Shown here in pieces: positions 12,339 through 24,037 of a stretch of DNA of 64,000 bases. Each line of letters opens with the position of its first letter. The first letter of the stretch is position 1. The notes below the pieces were generated by a model. It was not told the origin of the DNA and ran no database searches. It worked only from the letters and a program-made list of their open reading frames with translations. Origin of the DNA: Cunninghamia lanceolata (lineage: Eukaryota > Streptophyta > Pinopsida > Cupressales > Cupressaceae); contig BSBN01000845.1 in the NCBI GenBank assembly GCA_027924645.1, positions 930,001 through 994,000 on the forward strand. The letters are read 5' to 3'. Made by a program: the position numbers and the translations under genes.

Positions 12339-14222
12339 TGTTAGACACACAAGAATACTAAGAGGGGAGTAGGTGAATCAGTATTCTACCAAATTTCATT
12401 TTCAACAATTTCAACTTATCCAGAGTAGATTAAACCTTAAGCATTACAGTATTAACTTGAGCATGAAAGATTAACACAATGCACATCAACACATAACACC
12501 AGATATATGTGGAAAAAATTAGAAGGGAAAAACTGTGGTGAGGATTAACTCACAATATATGAAGCTCAAATAATAACTTTGTTTTAGGGGCTTTAACCCA
12601 AGGAAGCTGCTACTCCCTAAGTAACTTAGATTTAGGGTCACTCCCAAGGAAGATTCTACTCCCTGATGACTTTGTTTTAGGGTCACTCCCAAGGAAGCTT
12701 CTACTCCCTAAAACCTAAACATATTTACAAAGGATTATAGTAATGATAGTCTCTCTACTATTTGAAAACTGACATTGAAGCTTACACTTTTGATGATTTC
12801 ACTTTTGACTCTTCACACTTTCTTCTAAAGGTCTAATCATTCAGGCACACTCTATACTTGATCACTATCTCAAATATGTCTTCAAGATGAATCCAGACAT
12901 CATCAACAACTTCTGCTCTTTCTCCTTCTATCGCTCACCAATAATGTATTCAATCTACCTTTAATTTTCTTGCAAGATTTTTCAATCCAATTACAATCAT
13001 ACCCGATCTCTTTCAATTTGATTCCCTATTTATACATGATATTACATTGATTACATTGCTAGATACAACATAAAAAATACATTTGAAAGTTAGACAACTC
13101 TAATCATTTGAAAATAGGACAACTGTAAGGAATTACAACTACAATCATCAAGGAGTTACATCCACACACTCTAATCATTTGAAAATAGGACAACTTTAAG
13201 GAAAACTCATTAAGACTTGAAGAATAATGACCATATCAACTTGAAAACCTTGTACGGTACTAGAAAAAAGAAAGATCTTCATGCAACTTTTCTAGACAAG
13301 TCCACATGACTCATAAAACATCCCCAAACACTCCTTTGCCACCACACTTCAAATAATTATGTTGCACAGCTTCAAACATTTACTCTGAAAATAGTCTATC
13401 ATTCAGAACACACTGCAACATGTTTTGAATTGAAAAATTGAGCTACATACCACCAAGAGGCTTGAAACTAAAAAGAGGCATGCAATGCACATCTAATAAC
13501 ATTTCCACAAAAGTGTAAGGGCAATCATTCACTTCTAGAGGAATACAGAGCACTCCAGCATGGGTCTTCATTACTACTTCATTCTGCCATAGCACATACC
13601 GGTGTTCTATCATACATAACTTTCACAGTGGAGGGAAATATGATTTGAAACTTTGGAAATAACACCTTCACTTCCCGCTTGACGTAATTCCAGAACCACA
13701 TAGCTAAATCTATAATTACAGAGGAATACAGAGCATTCCATCAACCTACTGAGAACACCTTCACATGACCAATGCTATCTTCAAGCTATCAGCAAAAAAA
13801 CATCCTTCCAGTGATCAAATCATCATGAAAATTAGAAAATACATAGAATAACATTGTATGAAGCTATGTTCCAATCCACAAAAGCATAACATATGTATAA
13901 TGAGAATGCAAAGTAATCTCCCAAACAATTATCAAAGAGCATTCATCATGAAACAGAAACTGTCACCAACTTCTGGAGGCCAAAACTTCTTTGTACAAAC
14001 ACATACAACTGAGGAACATTAGAATGGAACATTCAACATGCTTTAGTCCATCAGCAACACATCTAATCCTCTTAGTGCTTTTGATTCCCATATCAATTAT
14101 GTACTTGATCAAAGAACATTTCAATCCTACACTGAACAAGGCATGACATCCAATCATGAATACCATAACATTTCCATGCTAACTTGTTGACATCAATAAC
14201 AACCTCAATGATAGCCTTAACA
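12339..14222 (-). repeat. Copia-C 5' LTR
   Basis: It runs TGTTAAGGC (14222) to GTCTAACA (12339) on the minus strand, 1884 bp. Its last 50 bases resemble the ends of the Copia-A and Copia-E LTRs (CTGATTCACC, CCCCTCT). To its right, 14223-14288 looks like the tail and polypurine tract of another element of the same lineage. The LTR may therefore be shared by two tandem copies. The 13963-14166 frame is chance. Confidence 0.78.
12580..12716 (+). repeat. ~45-bp tandem repeat, three copies, in Copia-C LTR
   Basis: Three units carry CCCAAGGAAG followed by CTACTCCCTAA and TTTAGGGTCACT. The CCCAAGGAAG words start near 12598, 12643 and 12688. It lies in the downstream (R/U5-side) part of the LTR. Confidence 0.8.
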
Positions 14223-14288
14223 ATCTCCTCAACCTTTTGATAGTTTTGACATCAATGACAACAACCTTAGGCATCATATGTGAAACAT
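14223..14288 (-). mobile_element. Tail and polypurine tract of a second copia copy
   Basis: On the minus strand this reads GGATGTTTCACATATGATG, then a GTCATTGATGTCAA word, and ends AGGTTGAGGAGAT directly before the LTR start TGTTAAGG. The same order (TTTTCACATCATATG, then a purine-rich ...GAGAT) precedes the LTRs of Copia-A (7240-7285) and Copia-I (41670-41730). Its right edge joins Gypsy-G coding sequence. Confidence 0.6.
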
Positions 14289-15277
14289 CCACATTGTCCT
14301 TGAAGGGATGGCAGAGGGGGAACCTTCGCATATCTACCAGATGCTCGTGGATGGGGAGGAACCTTTAATTCAAGCTTAACTTCATTCACCACCTACAGGA
14401 AAGGGGAACTATTTTCATAGCTTTAGAAGATCAAGAGGGTCTAGAGACATCACTATAAGGTATGATACTAAGAGACAATTCAACAATTTTTCGTTGCCTT
14501 ATATTTTTCATATGATAAAAAGAATAGATCCTCCCTAGTTCGAGCAACTCCAATTGGTTTTGCCTAGAAGTAGCCAAGTGTAAAGTGTCAATGATGAGCT
14601 ACGAGCTAGTACCAACTATGATGTACAACATACACACGTCCCTCAAATGGAAACTTTAAGAACTTATGAACCATAGAGGGGATTGCCTTCATGGAGCGGA
14701 GCCATGGGTGACCAAACTTCCCATGAAATAAGTCTGATGTTGGAATGACAATAAAAGTAACATCCAAGGTTCTTGGGCCAACATTGAAAACAAGGGTCAA
14801 GACACCAAGAGTTGGAAGAATAGATCCATCATGTTCTCTAATAGTGATTTTTGATACATCATAGTTATCTCAGTGCAAACCATGCATGTAGAGAAACTAT
14901 TTAGTTGCTACATTTACCATGCAAATTATGGGTTTATCATTGATTCGAATGGTAATATAAAAAGGTTCATCATGAGCTTCAATGGTAGCATCATGAGGAG
15001 TAAAATTTATAGTTGGTTCAGGTTCTACTATCTCTTGATGAGGGCGAGCATTCACCATGCAAATTTCTCCATCATGATCTTGTTCTTGATGACTATAAGT
15101 ATCTTGCATCTCTTGAGATGGCTCCACAATGTTAGTTTGGTGATTAGGGAATGTATTTGTAAATATTTGCAAGTTTTGATTAGGTAGAGCCACCGATTTA
15201 TTTCCTTTGTCATTTGTACCACCAACTTGGATGACATTAGAATCGATAAGGTCTTGAACTTCATGTTTAAGACACAT
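14289..15277 (-). pseudogene. Gypsy-G retropepsin and linker region (broken)
   Basis: On the minus strand a frame from 15277 gives an acidic linker, then FYITIRINDKPIICMVNVAT, where the retropepsin active-site Asp triplet is expected but absent. It continues through GKFGHPWLRSMKAIPS and FLKFPFEG to the motif KVPPLPSLQG. The GxPWL...MKAIPS...H..LKFP pattern is the conserved end of gypsy-type proteases. The same order appears in element D at 60780-61340 (LGHPWLKEMKSIPS). Several stops are present. Expected function: processing of the gag-pol polyprotein; this copy is inactive. Confidence 0.72.
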
Positions 15278-15989
15278 ACAACTTTCGATGTCATGACCAA
15301 TAATGTAGTTAAACTAAGAAAAGGCCTTCGAATCAAAAGAAGATGCTTACATCTTACCTTGATTGAGAGGTTGAATTGGTGGAAGCTTGATGAGATTGTT
15401 GTTTAAAAGTTACATCATTATAGAATTTAAAGAGATTTTGATAATGGTGTGAATTGTCTAGTTTTTTATTTTAGTTTATATGGGGTGGGAGCAAAAGACA
15501 CTGTAGCCACTACATGTTTTTAAATATGATTTGATGATATTGCATTTATTTTGATAAAAAGATTGTTCTACTTTTTAAATGAATGAGTGTGTAGGGCAGC
15601 GACTTTGAATTGACCAATCGGAGCCGATGAGTGATTATTCTCATAATGACTAATCGATAGTTGGTAATCATAGAGAGTCGTGCAAAGATTAGTGAAAGAG
15701 TCATAACACATCAACAAAATTTTGTCACAGATGTGAGGTTCTAAGTTTCCAATGAAGATTCCTTGTACATCAACATCTGAAATAGAATATTAAATTTGTA
15801 AAAAGAGGGCTTCATAATGCCCCATGAAATCAGTTACTTTCTCCTTTATTCCTTGTTTACAATGGACCAAATAGGTCAAAGTGACTTGAGGTCCAATGTT
15901 TTCTTGAAAGTGTTGAAGAAATGTATTGATTAATTGCAAGAAAGAATTGTTTGAATTAGGAGGCAAGGAGCAAAACCAATCCAAGGCCA
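15278..15989 (-). pseudogene. Gypsy-G gag, C-terminal part
   Basis: The frame just left of the LARD-B insertion reads MALDWFCSLPPNS, then FLQLINTFLQHF and VTLTYLVHCKQG. This is the classic gypsy retrotransposon gag pattern (L.W...LP..SI..F..L...F...F). The N-terminal half lies at 31492-32600, beyond the nested insertions. Bases 15278-15700 are degraded linker with no clear frame. Confidence 0.8.
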
Positions 15990-16940
15990 TGATGTAGGAG
16001 CATCTGGAAGAATTCAAAATAGTTGAGGCAGTTGACAGTGAGTTGCAAAATATTGAGATGGTGACTAGAGGAGATATTGCATTTTATCGCATCTGAGTAT
16101 AAGAGGCTGCAAAGCTGGGCTCAACATCTAGACATGGGAAACTACAACATATCAAGAATTAAGATTATTTGGCTTTGATTCTGGAAAGATATCACTATCA
16201 GAAGATTGACTGTTGTTGTACATTTGATAGAACATAGCTGACTGTGTTAAGTGAAGTTTAATTAGCTTGCAGAGAAAATCCGTAACTTGTGGAGCCTAAA
16301 GGAACATTATTCGATGAAGTATAGGACCTGGCTGACCTTAATGGAGATCTGTGTGAAGTTTTATGCACCAGTGGAGCAATGCCTTATGTTTAGGCTTGAC
16401 CTATTTTGTGTACACATTACCCTAGCTAGCCATTGCAATTAGGCCGACTTGTTAATATTTAGAAACCTTGCAAATGATATAAATAAGAGATAAAGGATTG
16501 TTTCTAGGTAGTCATGGGGAGCACAAAGAATGGAAAGAAGATCTCAAGTTGTTTTGATCTGATTGAGTAGAACATAGTAAAAGGTAGAGCAAGAAGTAGA
16601 ATGAGTTGTAGAGTAGAGAATTGAGATGTAGAAGAAAGAAATCATAAAAGAATATTGTTTTATGAATCTTTTGTAATCACTGGGTTGTGGCCTAGCATCT
16701 GTAACACCATTGAGGCATATGTAATTCGATTCGAAGTTATAATATATGAGGAATGAGCTTTGAAGGGTGGGTTTTTCCCTCTTAGGGTTTTCCTTGGATA
16801 CATCTTGTGTTATGTGTTCATGGATATCTTTTTGAGTAGCTGTAAGCTTCTGTTGCATATTTGTATGATCATAGTGTTAATTGTTTAAGATTGCAAGGTT
16901 GGACAGTCCCTCACCAGACCCTCCTACCTTGACTACATCA
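15990..16940 (+). repeat. LARD-B 5' LTR
   Basis: It runs from TGATGTAGGAGC to GACTACATCA and aligns with 30540-31491 throughout. The inverted TGATGT/ACATCA ends fix the borders. The small frame 16544-16858 (-) is chance. Confidence 0.9.
16478..16485 (+). promoter_or_regulatory. TATA box of LARD-B 5' LTR
   Basis: TATAAATA is conserved at the same offset in the 3' LTR (31028-31035), followed in both by AGAGATAAA. Confidence 0.6.
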
Positions 16941-16942
16941 AG

Positions 16943-16955
16943 TGGTATCAAAGTT
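16943..16955 (+). other. Primer binding site of LARD-B
   Basis: TGGTATCAAAGTT begins two bases after the LTR. It resembles the initiator-Met-tRNA site used by copia elements rather than the TGGTGAACCC site of the gypsy-type elements here. Confidence 0.75.
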
Positions 16956-17120
16956 GGTTTCAAATATCCTGGGTTGGTTGCGAATCTGTTAGAAGGTGGT
17001 GAATCTGATGAAGTGTTGTGTGAAACCCTAGAAATAACAAGTGTCATCATTGAAGAAAGATCAAGGCAAGGAATATTTGGTAAGATTTTCAAATTCAATT
17101 ATTTATCTAATTTGTTTCAG

Positions 17121-18800
17121 ATGGGGAAGATTGGAAAGAAGATGAAGAAAGAAAATGAAACCTAATGTGCGAAAGAGATATATTGGAAGAATAATTATGT
17201 GAAATTAAAAGATGTAATTCAGAGTTATTGGAAAGGATGAAAGAAGTAGGAGAAGACAAGTATGATGCTCTTGAAGAAGAACTAGAAAATTTAAAGAGGA
17301 GGAATGAAGATTTAGAGGTAGAGCTGAAGTTGTTGAACAGAGGTTTGCAGAATTGGAAGAAGGTTTCAAACTATTTGGGAAGGTTGAAAAGAGGAATAGA
17401 GATCTTGAAGAAAGTTTGGAAGAATTGAAAAAGGAGAACAGTCTATAGAAGAAGGAGATATCTAAATTGAAGGAACATATGGATTAGTTGGAGTAGTCAC
17501 TTGTAGTATGTAGAAAAGAGAATGAAAATCTAAAATCTAAGCCTAAATTTTGTGATATTTCTTGTGATACTAATGATTTGTGTGATGATGCAGAAGCTTC
17601 TTTAGAAAATGAGATTGAAGATGATAGTGTAACTGAACCTGTAGTTTTTGGTGATGGTATTAGTTTCAAAATCATGCAGAGAATAGGATATGAAGGATAA
17701 GGATTGGGAAAGCACCAGCAAGGAATTACATAACCTATTGAACCAGTAATCAGATCAAGAAGCGAAGGCATTGGATATGACAAAGGCAAGGATGTTATGA
17801 CAAATTCAGACAAGTCAAATCAGAGAAGAAGAGGTATGTATTGTTCAGATTGTAATAGACATGGACATGAAAATGAATTGTGTTGGGATCTACATCCTTG
17901 TAAGTTTTGTGGATTGAGGAATCATTCTGAAAGGATGTGTTGAGATAAAATGAGGAGGTGAGATCCTATGACAGGGTGTATATGGAAGAATTATGGATGG
18001 ATTGGTGGACATGAATGGAAATGTGTTACTTGTATGTTTAGAGGGAGGTATAGACTGAAGTATTCATGTGTTGGACCAGGATGTAGAGAAAGAAGACCTT
18101 ATGCTGAATAGAATAAGGATAGTAATTCATTCTATAGAGGGATAAATGAAAGGAGTCACAAGTCTTATCACAATGAAGGATACATAATAGATGTAAGAGG
18201 ATTTGATAGAAGACCATTTAGAAGAACCTATTTTCAATTTTGGAGGAGGAAATAATCAAGCAATGAAAGTCATCAAGAACCTATTACTAAAGAAGATAAT
18301 GAAGGAGAAGTAGTCAATAATACAAAGACAATTTGTGCAGAGGAAGAAGAGCTTGTTGATATAGAGATAGTTTATGTAGAGGAAGAGGAACCTTTTGAGA
18401 CATCAGATTTGATAGAGAAACCAAAAGAAGGTGAAGCATTGATCTTAAGGAGAATTCTATTATAGACTAATCACCTAAGAAACTAATGCAAGAGAAAGTT
18501 TGTAATCATCTGAGAAAGCAATATAGAGAAAGTTTGTGTGTGGACAAGTGTGAAGCATAACAGAGAAAGGAAATTCATGTTGTAAAAGAAGAAATGACAA
18601 GATATTCTACCGCAGAAGAAAGTTTATGTATCAGAGTAAAGGAAACATGGATAAAGAAACGTAGAATAGTATAGAAGAAGTATAATCAGAGAAGAAACTA
18701 TGAGATCCTAATGAGTGTGGAGGAAATTGTATCTAAAATCAGAGATCAGAATGTGTACAGAGAAATTCAGGACTATGTTGACTATATAAAAAAAAAGTAA
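17121..18800 (+). pseudogene. LARD-B ORF: coiled-coil, G-patch and two CCHC zinc knuckles
   Basis: The likely start is ATG 17121, right after a TTTGTTTCAG acceptor-like word. The first part is lysine/glutamate-rich with heptad-like leucines (LEEELENLKRRNEDLE near 17268), indicating a coiled coil. One frame then runs from about 17330 to 18480. It holds a G-patch-like stretch (IGYEG, GLGKHQQGIT, EGIGYD at about 17680-17785) and two consecutive knuckles of exact C-x2-C-x4-H-x4-C spacing: CSDCNRHGHENELC near 17842 and CKFCGLRNHSERMC near 17899. A third cysteine group follows, then basic and acidic tails. After a frameshift near 18480 a further frame reaches TAA 18798. About ten stops interrupt it. 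The likely role is a nucleic-acid-binding gag-like protein. The family is not recognised and no enzyme domain is present. Confidence 0.75.
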
Positions 18801-18815
18801 CTAATTATTCTAGAG

Positions 18816-18820
18816 GATGC
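18816..18820 (+). other. Target site duplication, left copy (GATGC)
   Basis: GATGC directly precedes the first LTR of the tandem copia array. The identical GATGC follows the third LTR at 30253-30257. Confidence 0.9.
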
Positions 18821-19829
18821 TATTGGAAATTAAGGTATCTCAATCTTGGTAATTTCTTGCATTATGTATGATTGTATTTATTTATTCATTGCTTATGATG
18901 TAAATTAATTTTAAATTCCATAGTCATTTTGTGGGATGTGGCACGGTAATGTGTCATCCTACATGGAAGATAACAACTTGTAGTTTTGTCCTCACATGAG
19001 GCGATAGGTGTCCCACTTTGTGGTACGAGTATTTTGTCATGTGTTGGCATCTTGGATGTTGTGTAAGGGAATATTGACCGAAACGGCTATGACAGATTCC
19101 TATGACTAAGTTATGACATGTAAGAGTCAGAAATAGAAGCTTGTAAGATAGGTGAAGACATGTGTCAAGAAGCATCTTTGAAAAAGGCATCTTTTGGTGC
19201 CCCAAGGTGGACTACAACATGTTGTAAGGGAATATGCTATTTATAGCCTATGTATGACAGATTCTCTTACAACTGTAAGTTGTAACTACTATGACAAATT
19301 ATATGACGGTCGTAAGAGTTGTAAGAGCATTTGTCATAGCCCATTTTGGAAATAGGCAACCTCTTACAATATCGACCAAGTGTCCATAGGCATGGGTTTT
19401 GGGCCATGAGGCCAAGTTGCACTCCCATTCCAAGATAGAGTCAATTTTGCCTTGTATATTCTATATAAATAGGTGATTGGAGGAGATGTAGTATGTGATT
19501 GACAGATATTGTTATGCTACCGGATTGACTCTAGACATGAGTGTCAAAGACTATTAAAGTTTGCATTGCAAGTGTATTATAAACCATATTTAGTTTTGAT
19601 AATACATTGTGCAGGTTTCTGAGTGTGGGGTTTTTCACCTAATAAGGGTTTTCCCCACGTTATATCTTGTCTCTGTTCTTCTCTCTTCTTTCTGGTTCTA
19701 TGTGTATTGCTACAATATCTCTATTATATGTTTCATGTTGCTATAATTATAGATTAACTTGAATTTGTATAGCTCTCGCCTCATTAGATTAGTGTAGAAA
19801 GTAATTTCCGCACACCTAGCTTCCTTTCA
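18821..19829 (+). repeat. Copia array LTR 1
   Basis: The 1009-bp LTR starts TATTGGAAATTAAGG (TG changed to TA) and ends CTTCCTTTCA. It lacks about 40 bp around 19370 (the GGGATGGGAGCTATGG block) that LTR2 and LTR3 keep. Confidence 0.92.
19462..19470 (+). promoter_or_regulatory. TATA box of array LTR 1
   Basis: TATATAAAT lies 5' of AGGTGATTGG. LTR3 has the same box at 29940-29947. In LTR2 the box is lost by a short deletion. Confidence 0.65.
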
Positions 19830-19831
19830 GT

Positions 19832-19843
19832 TGGTATCAGAGC
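19832..19843 (+). other. Primer binding site of array copy 1
   Basis: TGGTATCAGAGC is an exact match to the copia initiator-Met-tRNA site, two bases after the LTR. Confidence 0.92.
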
Positions 19844-19946
19844 TTGATCACCTTTGGTCCTAGTTGTTGGGTAGGGATTTTTTGAGCTGATCTTAAGTTG
19901 AGTGGGAGTCTGTGCAGAGTATTCTGAATCTTATTATAGCAAGGAG

Positions 19947-21207
19947 ATGGCAAGCACATCCAGAAGGATAGAGGTGGAGAAATTCAATGGCACTAATTTT
20001 GACCTATGGAAGCTCAAGATGGAAGACATGCTTGTTGATCGAAACCTATGGGAAACTATCAGTGGAACAAAACTAGCTGTAATGTCACAAGCTGATTGGG
20101 ATCTCAAGGATCGAAAGGCTAAGGGTCTCATAAGACTTAGTCTTGCTGATTCTGTCCTGTTAAATGTCCATGAGGAGGCTATTGCAAACTTGCTTTGGAA
20201 GAAGTTGGGAGATGTGTATCAAGCCAAATCCTTGGTTAACAAACTTTTTCTAAGAAAAAAGTTGTATTCTCTTTGAATGGAGGATGGAGGATCTATTGCA
20301 GAACATATGAATGCTTTCAACATGCTGGTTGCACAATTGACATTCGTTGGTGTGAAGATGGAGGAGGAGGATTGTTGTATGACCTTGCTTTGTTTTTTGC
20401 TGGACTCATGGGATCATCTTGCCATGGCTATTGGAAGCACCACATCCACATTCAAAATGGATGAAGTGGTTTCTTCATTGTTGTCTGAAGAGATGTGGAG
20501 AAAGTCTTCCGAGGCAGCCAAAGAAGCTCTTGAAGTTTGTGGAAGACCCAAGAAGAAACGGAAAAAGAAGGACAAGAAAGCTGAGAAGGGTAGATCCAAA
20601 TCCCATGGGAGATCCAAATCTCCTAGAAAGTCCAAGGCTCTCTATTGGAACTATGGTAAATATGGGCATTTCTGAAAGGAATGCAAAGAGGAAAAGAAAA
20701 AGAAGAAGAAGAACCCAGATTCAAATTCTGACAAGTCACAAGATGATGGTGATGCTTTCATTGTAGCCTTGGCAACATATGCATCTGATGATGTGTGGCT
20801 AATTGATTCTAGTGCATCATTCCACATGACCTTGCATTGAGACTGGTTTACTAAGTATGAGGAGTTTGATGGTGGAAAGGTGTACCTAGGTGATGACTCT
20901 CATCTAAAGATTGTTGGTCATGGAAGAGTTTATTGAATTCCCTGATGGATGAGTGAAGGGGATCTTTGGGGTTATGCACATCCCAGGCTTAGCATGAAAC
21001 CTACTTTCTGTAAGTATGTTGAATGATGCAGGTGTGCAGGTTGTCTTTTCGAAAGAAGGATACAAGATGACTAGAGGAGCTATGGTGCTTGCTAAGGGTA
21101 ATAAGAGAGGTCCTTTGTTTAAGCTGGAGGCATACATTTTACAATCCAATAGTTCTTTTAACTCAAGAAAGAGGACAGCAGTAACTTCTTCCCCATTATC
21201 AGAATGA
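19947..21207 (+). pseudogene. Array copy 1 gag and protease (broken)
   Basis: Gag begins at MASTSRRIEVEKFNGTNF (ATG 19947), with the UBN2-type pattern LWKLKMEDMLVDRNLW. The CCHC knuckle near 20640 is damaged: both zinc-binding Cys of the first pair are replaced by Tyr (YWNYGKYGHF), and TGA 20673 follows. The protease reads WLIDSSASFHMT (about 20802), with DSS instead of DSG. Stops at 20274, 20673, 20950 and 20995 look like CGA-to-TGA changes. The last three are shared with copy 2, while at 20274 and 21205 copy 2 still has CGA. A 2-base deletion near 20930 shifts the frame. Confidence 0.88.
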
Positions 21208-22347
21208 GCAGTGAAGAAATCTATTGTATCTAGTCCTGATGGTTGTATTCATGCCTTGGAAGTTAAGCTTCCTGCTGAAAAGACAATGTTATGGCATAAG
21301 AGATTTGGCCACATTGGTGAGAATGGTCTTAGAACCATGAAAAATAAAAACCTCGTTGAGGGGTTAGATGATTATAATCTTGAGTTTGACTTTTGCAAAC
21401 ATTGCATATATGGAAAACAAAACTGTGTTCAGTTTTATTCGAGTTCTCATAAGTCTTCTGGTGTGTTGGACCTTGTTCATTTTGATGTATTTGGTTCTAT
21501 TAATGTTCATTCGTTATCAAAATCTATATATTTTGTATCTTTCATAGATGACTACAGTAGAAGGACATGGATTTATTTTCTCAGAAGAAAATCTGAAGTC
21601 TATAGTAAGTTTAAAGAGTTTAAAGCCTTTGCTGAAAATCAAACTAGTAAAAAGATTAAGTGTTTGAGAACTGACAACAATGGTGAGTTTTGTTCTATAG
21701 AATTTGATAAAAATTTGAAGGAACTTGGGATTGAAAGACATAAGACAACTCGATACACCTCACAACAAAATGGAGTTGAAGAGAGGATGAACATGACACT
21801 AATGGAGAAGGCTAGGAGTATGCTTAGTGGAGCTGGCCTAGAACAAAAGTTTTGGGTTGAAGCTATTGCCGCTGCTTGATATCTTGTAAATAGATCTCCT
21901 ACATCAGCTCTTGTTGGAAACACACCCATGGAGGTGTGGTCTGGTAGAAAGCCTTCAATAAGGCATCTTCATGTTTTTGGTTGTGAGACATATGCACATG
22001 TGCCTAGGGAGAAGCGGTCAAAATTAGAGAACAAGGCTGTTAAGTGTATCTTCATTGGCTATGGTGTCGGTGTGAAAGGATACAAGCTTTGGGATCTCAT
22101 GGCTAAAAAATTGTTGTATAGAAGAAGTGTCATCTTTAGAGAGCTAATACCTTCTTCCACTATTTTACAGCTAGAAGAAAAAGAAAAGAAAGAGGATGTT
22201 GTTCAGTTTCCTACTACCCCTGAGAAGAATGAACAAATAGACAATGTTAGACCTGATGATGAGGAGAGATCTTGCAGCTCTGAAAGCTCAGATGAAGAAG
22301 ATAAACCTCAACCTCAGCTCTTGAGGAGGTCTACACAAATAAGATAA
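21208..22347 (+). pseudogene. Array copy 1 integrase (broken)
   Basis: Zinc-binding part MLWHKRFGHIGENGL with FCKHCIYGKQ is followed by the catalytic core: D in VHFDVFG, D in LRTDNNGEF and E in NGVEERMN. The C-terminal part is PMEVWSGRKPS, HVFGCETYAHVP and CIFIGYG. All three catalytic acids are visible. Stops occur at 21205 (from CGA) and 21877. An acidic serine-rich linker leads to the reverse transcriptase, with a small indel near 22345 that changes frame. Confidence 0.9.
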
Positions 22348-24030
22348 ACCTAAGAGGTTTTGTTATACATTGTTTGATTCTAGTTGTGCTTTTGCTTTGC
22401 TTACTAATAGTGATGAAGCTAGAACTATATCAGAGGCTATTATCATGAAAGATGCAGGTTCCTGGAAGGAGGCCATAGAAGATGAGATGGCTTCTTTGTA
22501 AAAGAATCAAACTTGGGACTTGGTGTCTTTGCCTCCTGGATGGAAACCCATTGGATGCAAATGGGTGTTCAAGAAGAAATTTGGTGCAGATGGCAATGTT
22601 GAGAAGTACAAGGCCAAATTGGTTGCGAAGGGGTATTCACAAGTGGAGGGTATAGATTATGGTGAGATCTTCTCTCCTATTGCAAAGATGACATCCATTC
22701 AATTCTTTTTATCTCTTGTAGCATCTTATGATTTAGAGGTAAAACAGATGGATGTGAAGACAACTTTCCTTCATGGTGATTTGCAAGAAGAAGTCTACAT
22801 GTCACAGCTAGAGTATTACATGGTGAAAGGTAAAAAAAATTAGTTTGCAAGTTAAAGAAGTCTTTGTATGGTTTGAGGCAATCTCCTAGGAGGTGGTACT
22901 TGAAGTTTGATGCCTTTGTGTTGTCTATTAGATTTGTGAGATTGAAATCGGATCACTGTGTGTATTATAAGTTTGATGGTGATCGTATTCTCATTGTTGC
23001 ATTATATGTTGATGATATGTTGCTCATTGGGAAGGGTAAGAATATGATTTCTGATTTTAAATCTTAGTTGTCAACATAGTTTGAAATGAAGGATTTAGGG
23101 GCAGTTAGGTACATTCTAGGAATGGAAATCAAAAGAGATAGAACTAATAGAAAACTTTGGTTAAGCCAGAGTAAGTATGAGAAGATTGTGTTGGATAGGT
23201 TCAACATGGCAGATTGTAGACCATTGTGTGTTCCTGTTTCTTTGGGAACAAGGTTGTCTATTAATGATTGTCCAAAATCTCTTAGTGAGGTGGAGGACAT
23301 GAGAAGAGTACCTTATGCTAGTGTTGTTGGTAGTTTGATGTATGCTATGGTCTGCAAAAGACTAGACATTGCCCAAGCAGTGGGAGTCCTTAGTCGATTT
23401 ATGGCTAATCTTAGATGGGTACATTAGGATGCAATTAAGCAAGTCTTTGGATATTTGAGGGATACTTCCGAGTATTCAATATCATGGTAATGTTACAAGA
23501 CCTTTGCATTCTGTTGATATTCATGGATTTGTGGATTTAGATTAGGCAGGTGACATTGACAGCAGGAGATCCACTAGCGCTTATGTGTTTACACTATTTG
23601 GTGGTGCTATTAGTTGGATGAGTAAGCAACAACCTGTGGTTGCTTTGTCCATGAAAGAAGATGAGTATATGGTAGAAAATCATGCTTGTAAGGAATCCAT
23701 TTGGATTAAGAGATTGTGTTCAGATATTGGTGTTGATACAAGTCAAATTATGATTAGTTGTGACAGTTAGAGTGATATATGCCTTGCAAAGAATCCAACT
23801 TTTCATGCTAAAACAAAGCACATTGATGTTCAGTTTCACTTCGTGTGAGACATGGTAGAGGATGGGAAGGTAAATTTGGAGAAGGTAGATACTTTGAAGA
23901 ATGTTACAGATGCATTGACAAAGCCAACGGGCATAGAGAAGTTCAGATGGTGTTCGAAGTATATGGGCCTCTTGGCCTATATCAGTTAAATCCTATTATT
24001 ATGTTGGCTCTTACAAGGTGTTTGACAATT
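22348..24030 (+). pseudogene. Array copy 1 reverse transcriptase and RNase H (broken)
   Basis: Reverse transcriptase runs from WKEAIEDEMASL through GCKWVFKKKFGADG, KAKLVAKGYSQVEGIDY and KQMDVKTTFLHGDLQEE to LYGLRQSPRRWY and the catalytic YVDDMLL (about 23008). RNase H shows GGAISWMSKQQPVVALS, EDEYM, ISCDS and the terminal DALTKP. Frame changes occur near 22838 (a run of A) and after 23427, with stops at 23067 and 23768. It ends near the array copy 1 purine tract. Confidence 0.88.
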
Positions 24031-24037
24031 AGGAGAA

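Larger units (their letters stand above)
9172..14222 (-). mobile_element. Copia-C: Ty1/copia element, minus strand, 3'-truncated
   Basis: Reading the minus strand, a 1.88-kb LTR (14222 down to 12339) is followed by a primer site, gag, protease, integrase and the first part of reverse transcriptase. The element stops at about 9172, a few residues before the expected FVDD catalytic motif. The rest of reverse transcriptase, RNase H and the 3' LTR are absent. It is the same broad lineage as Copia-A, with related LTR end and proteins. Confidence 0.88.
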
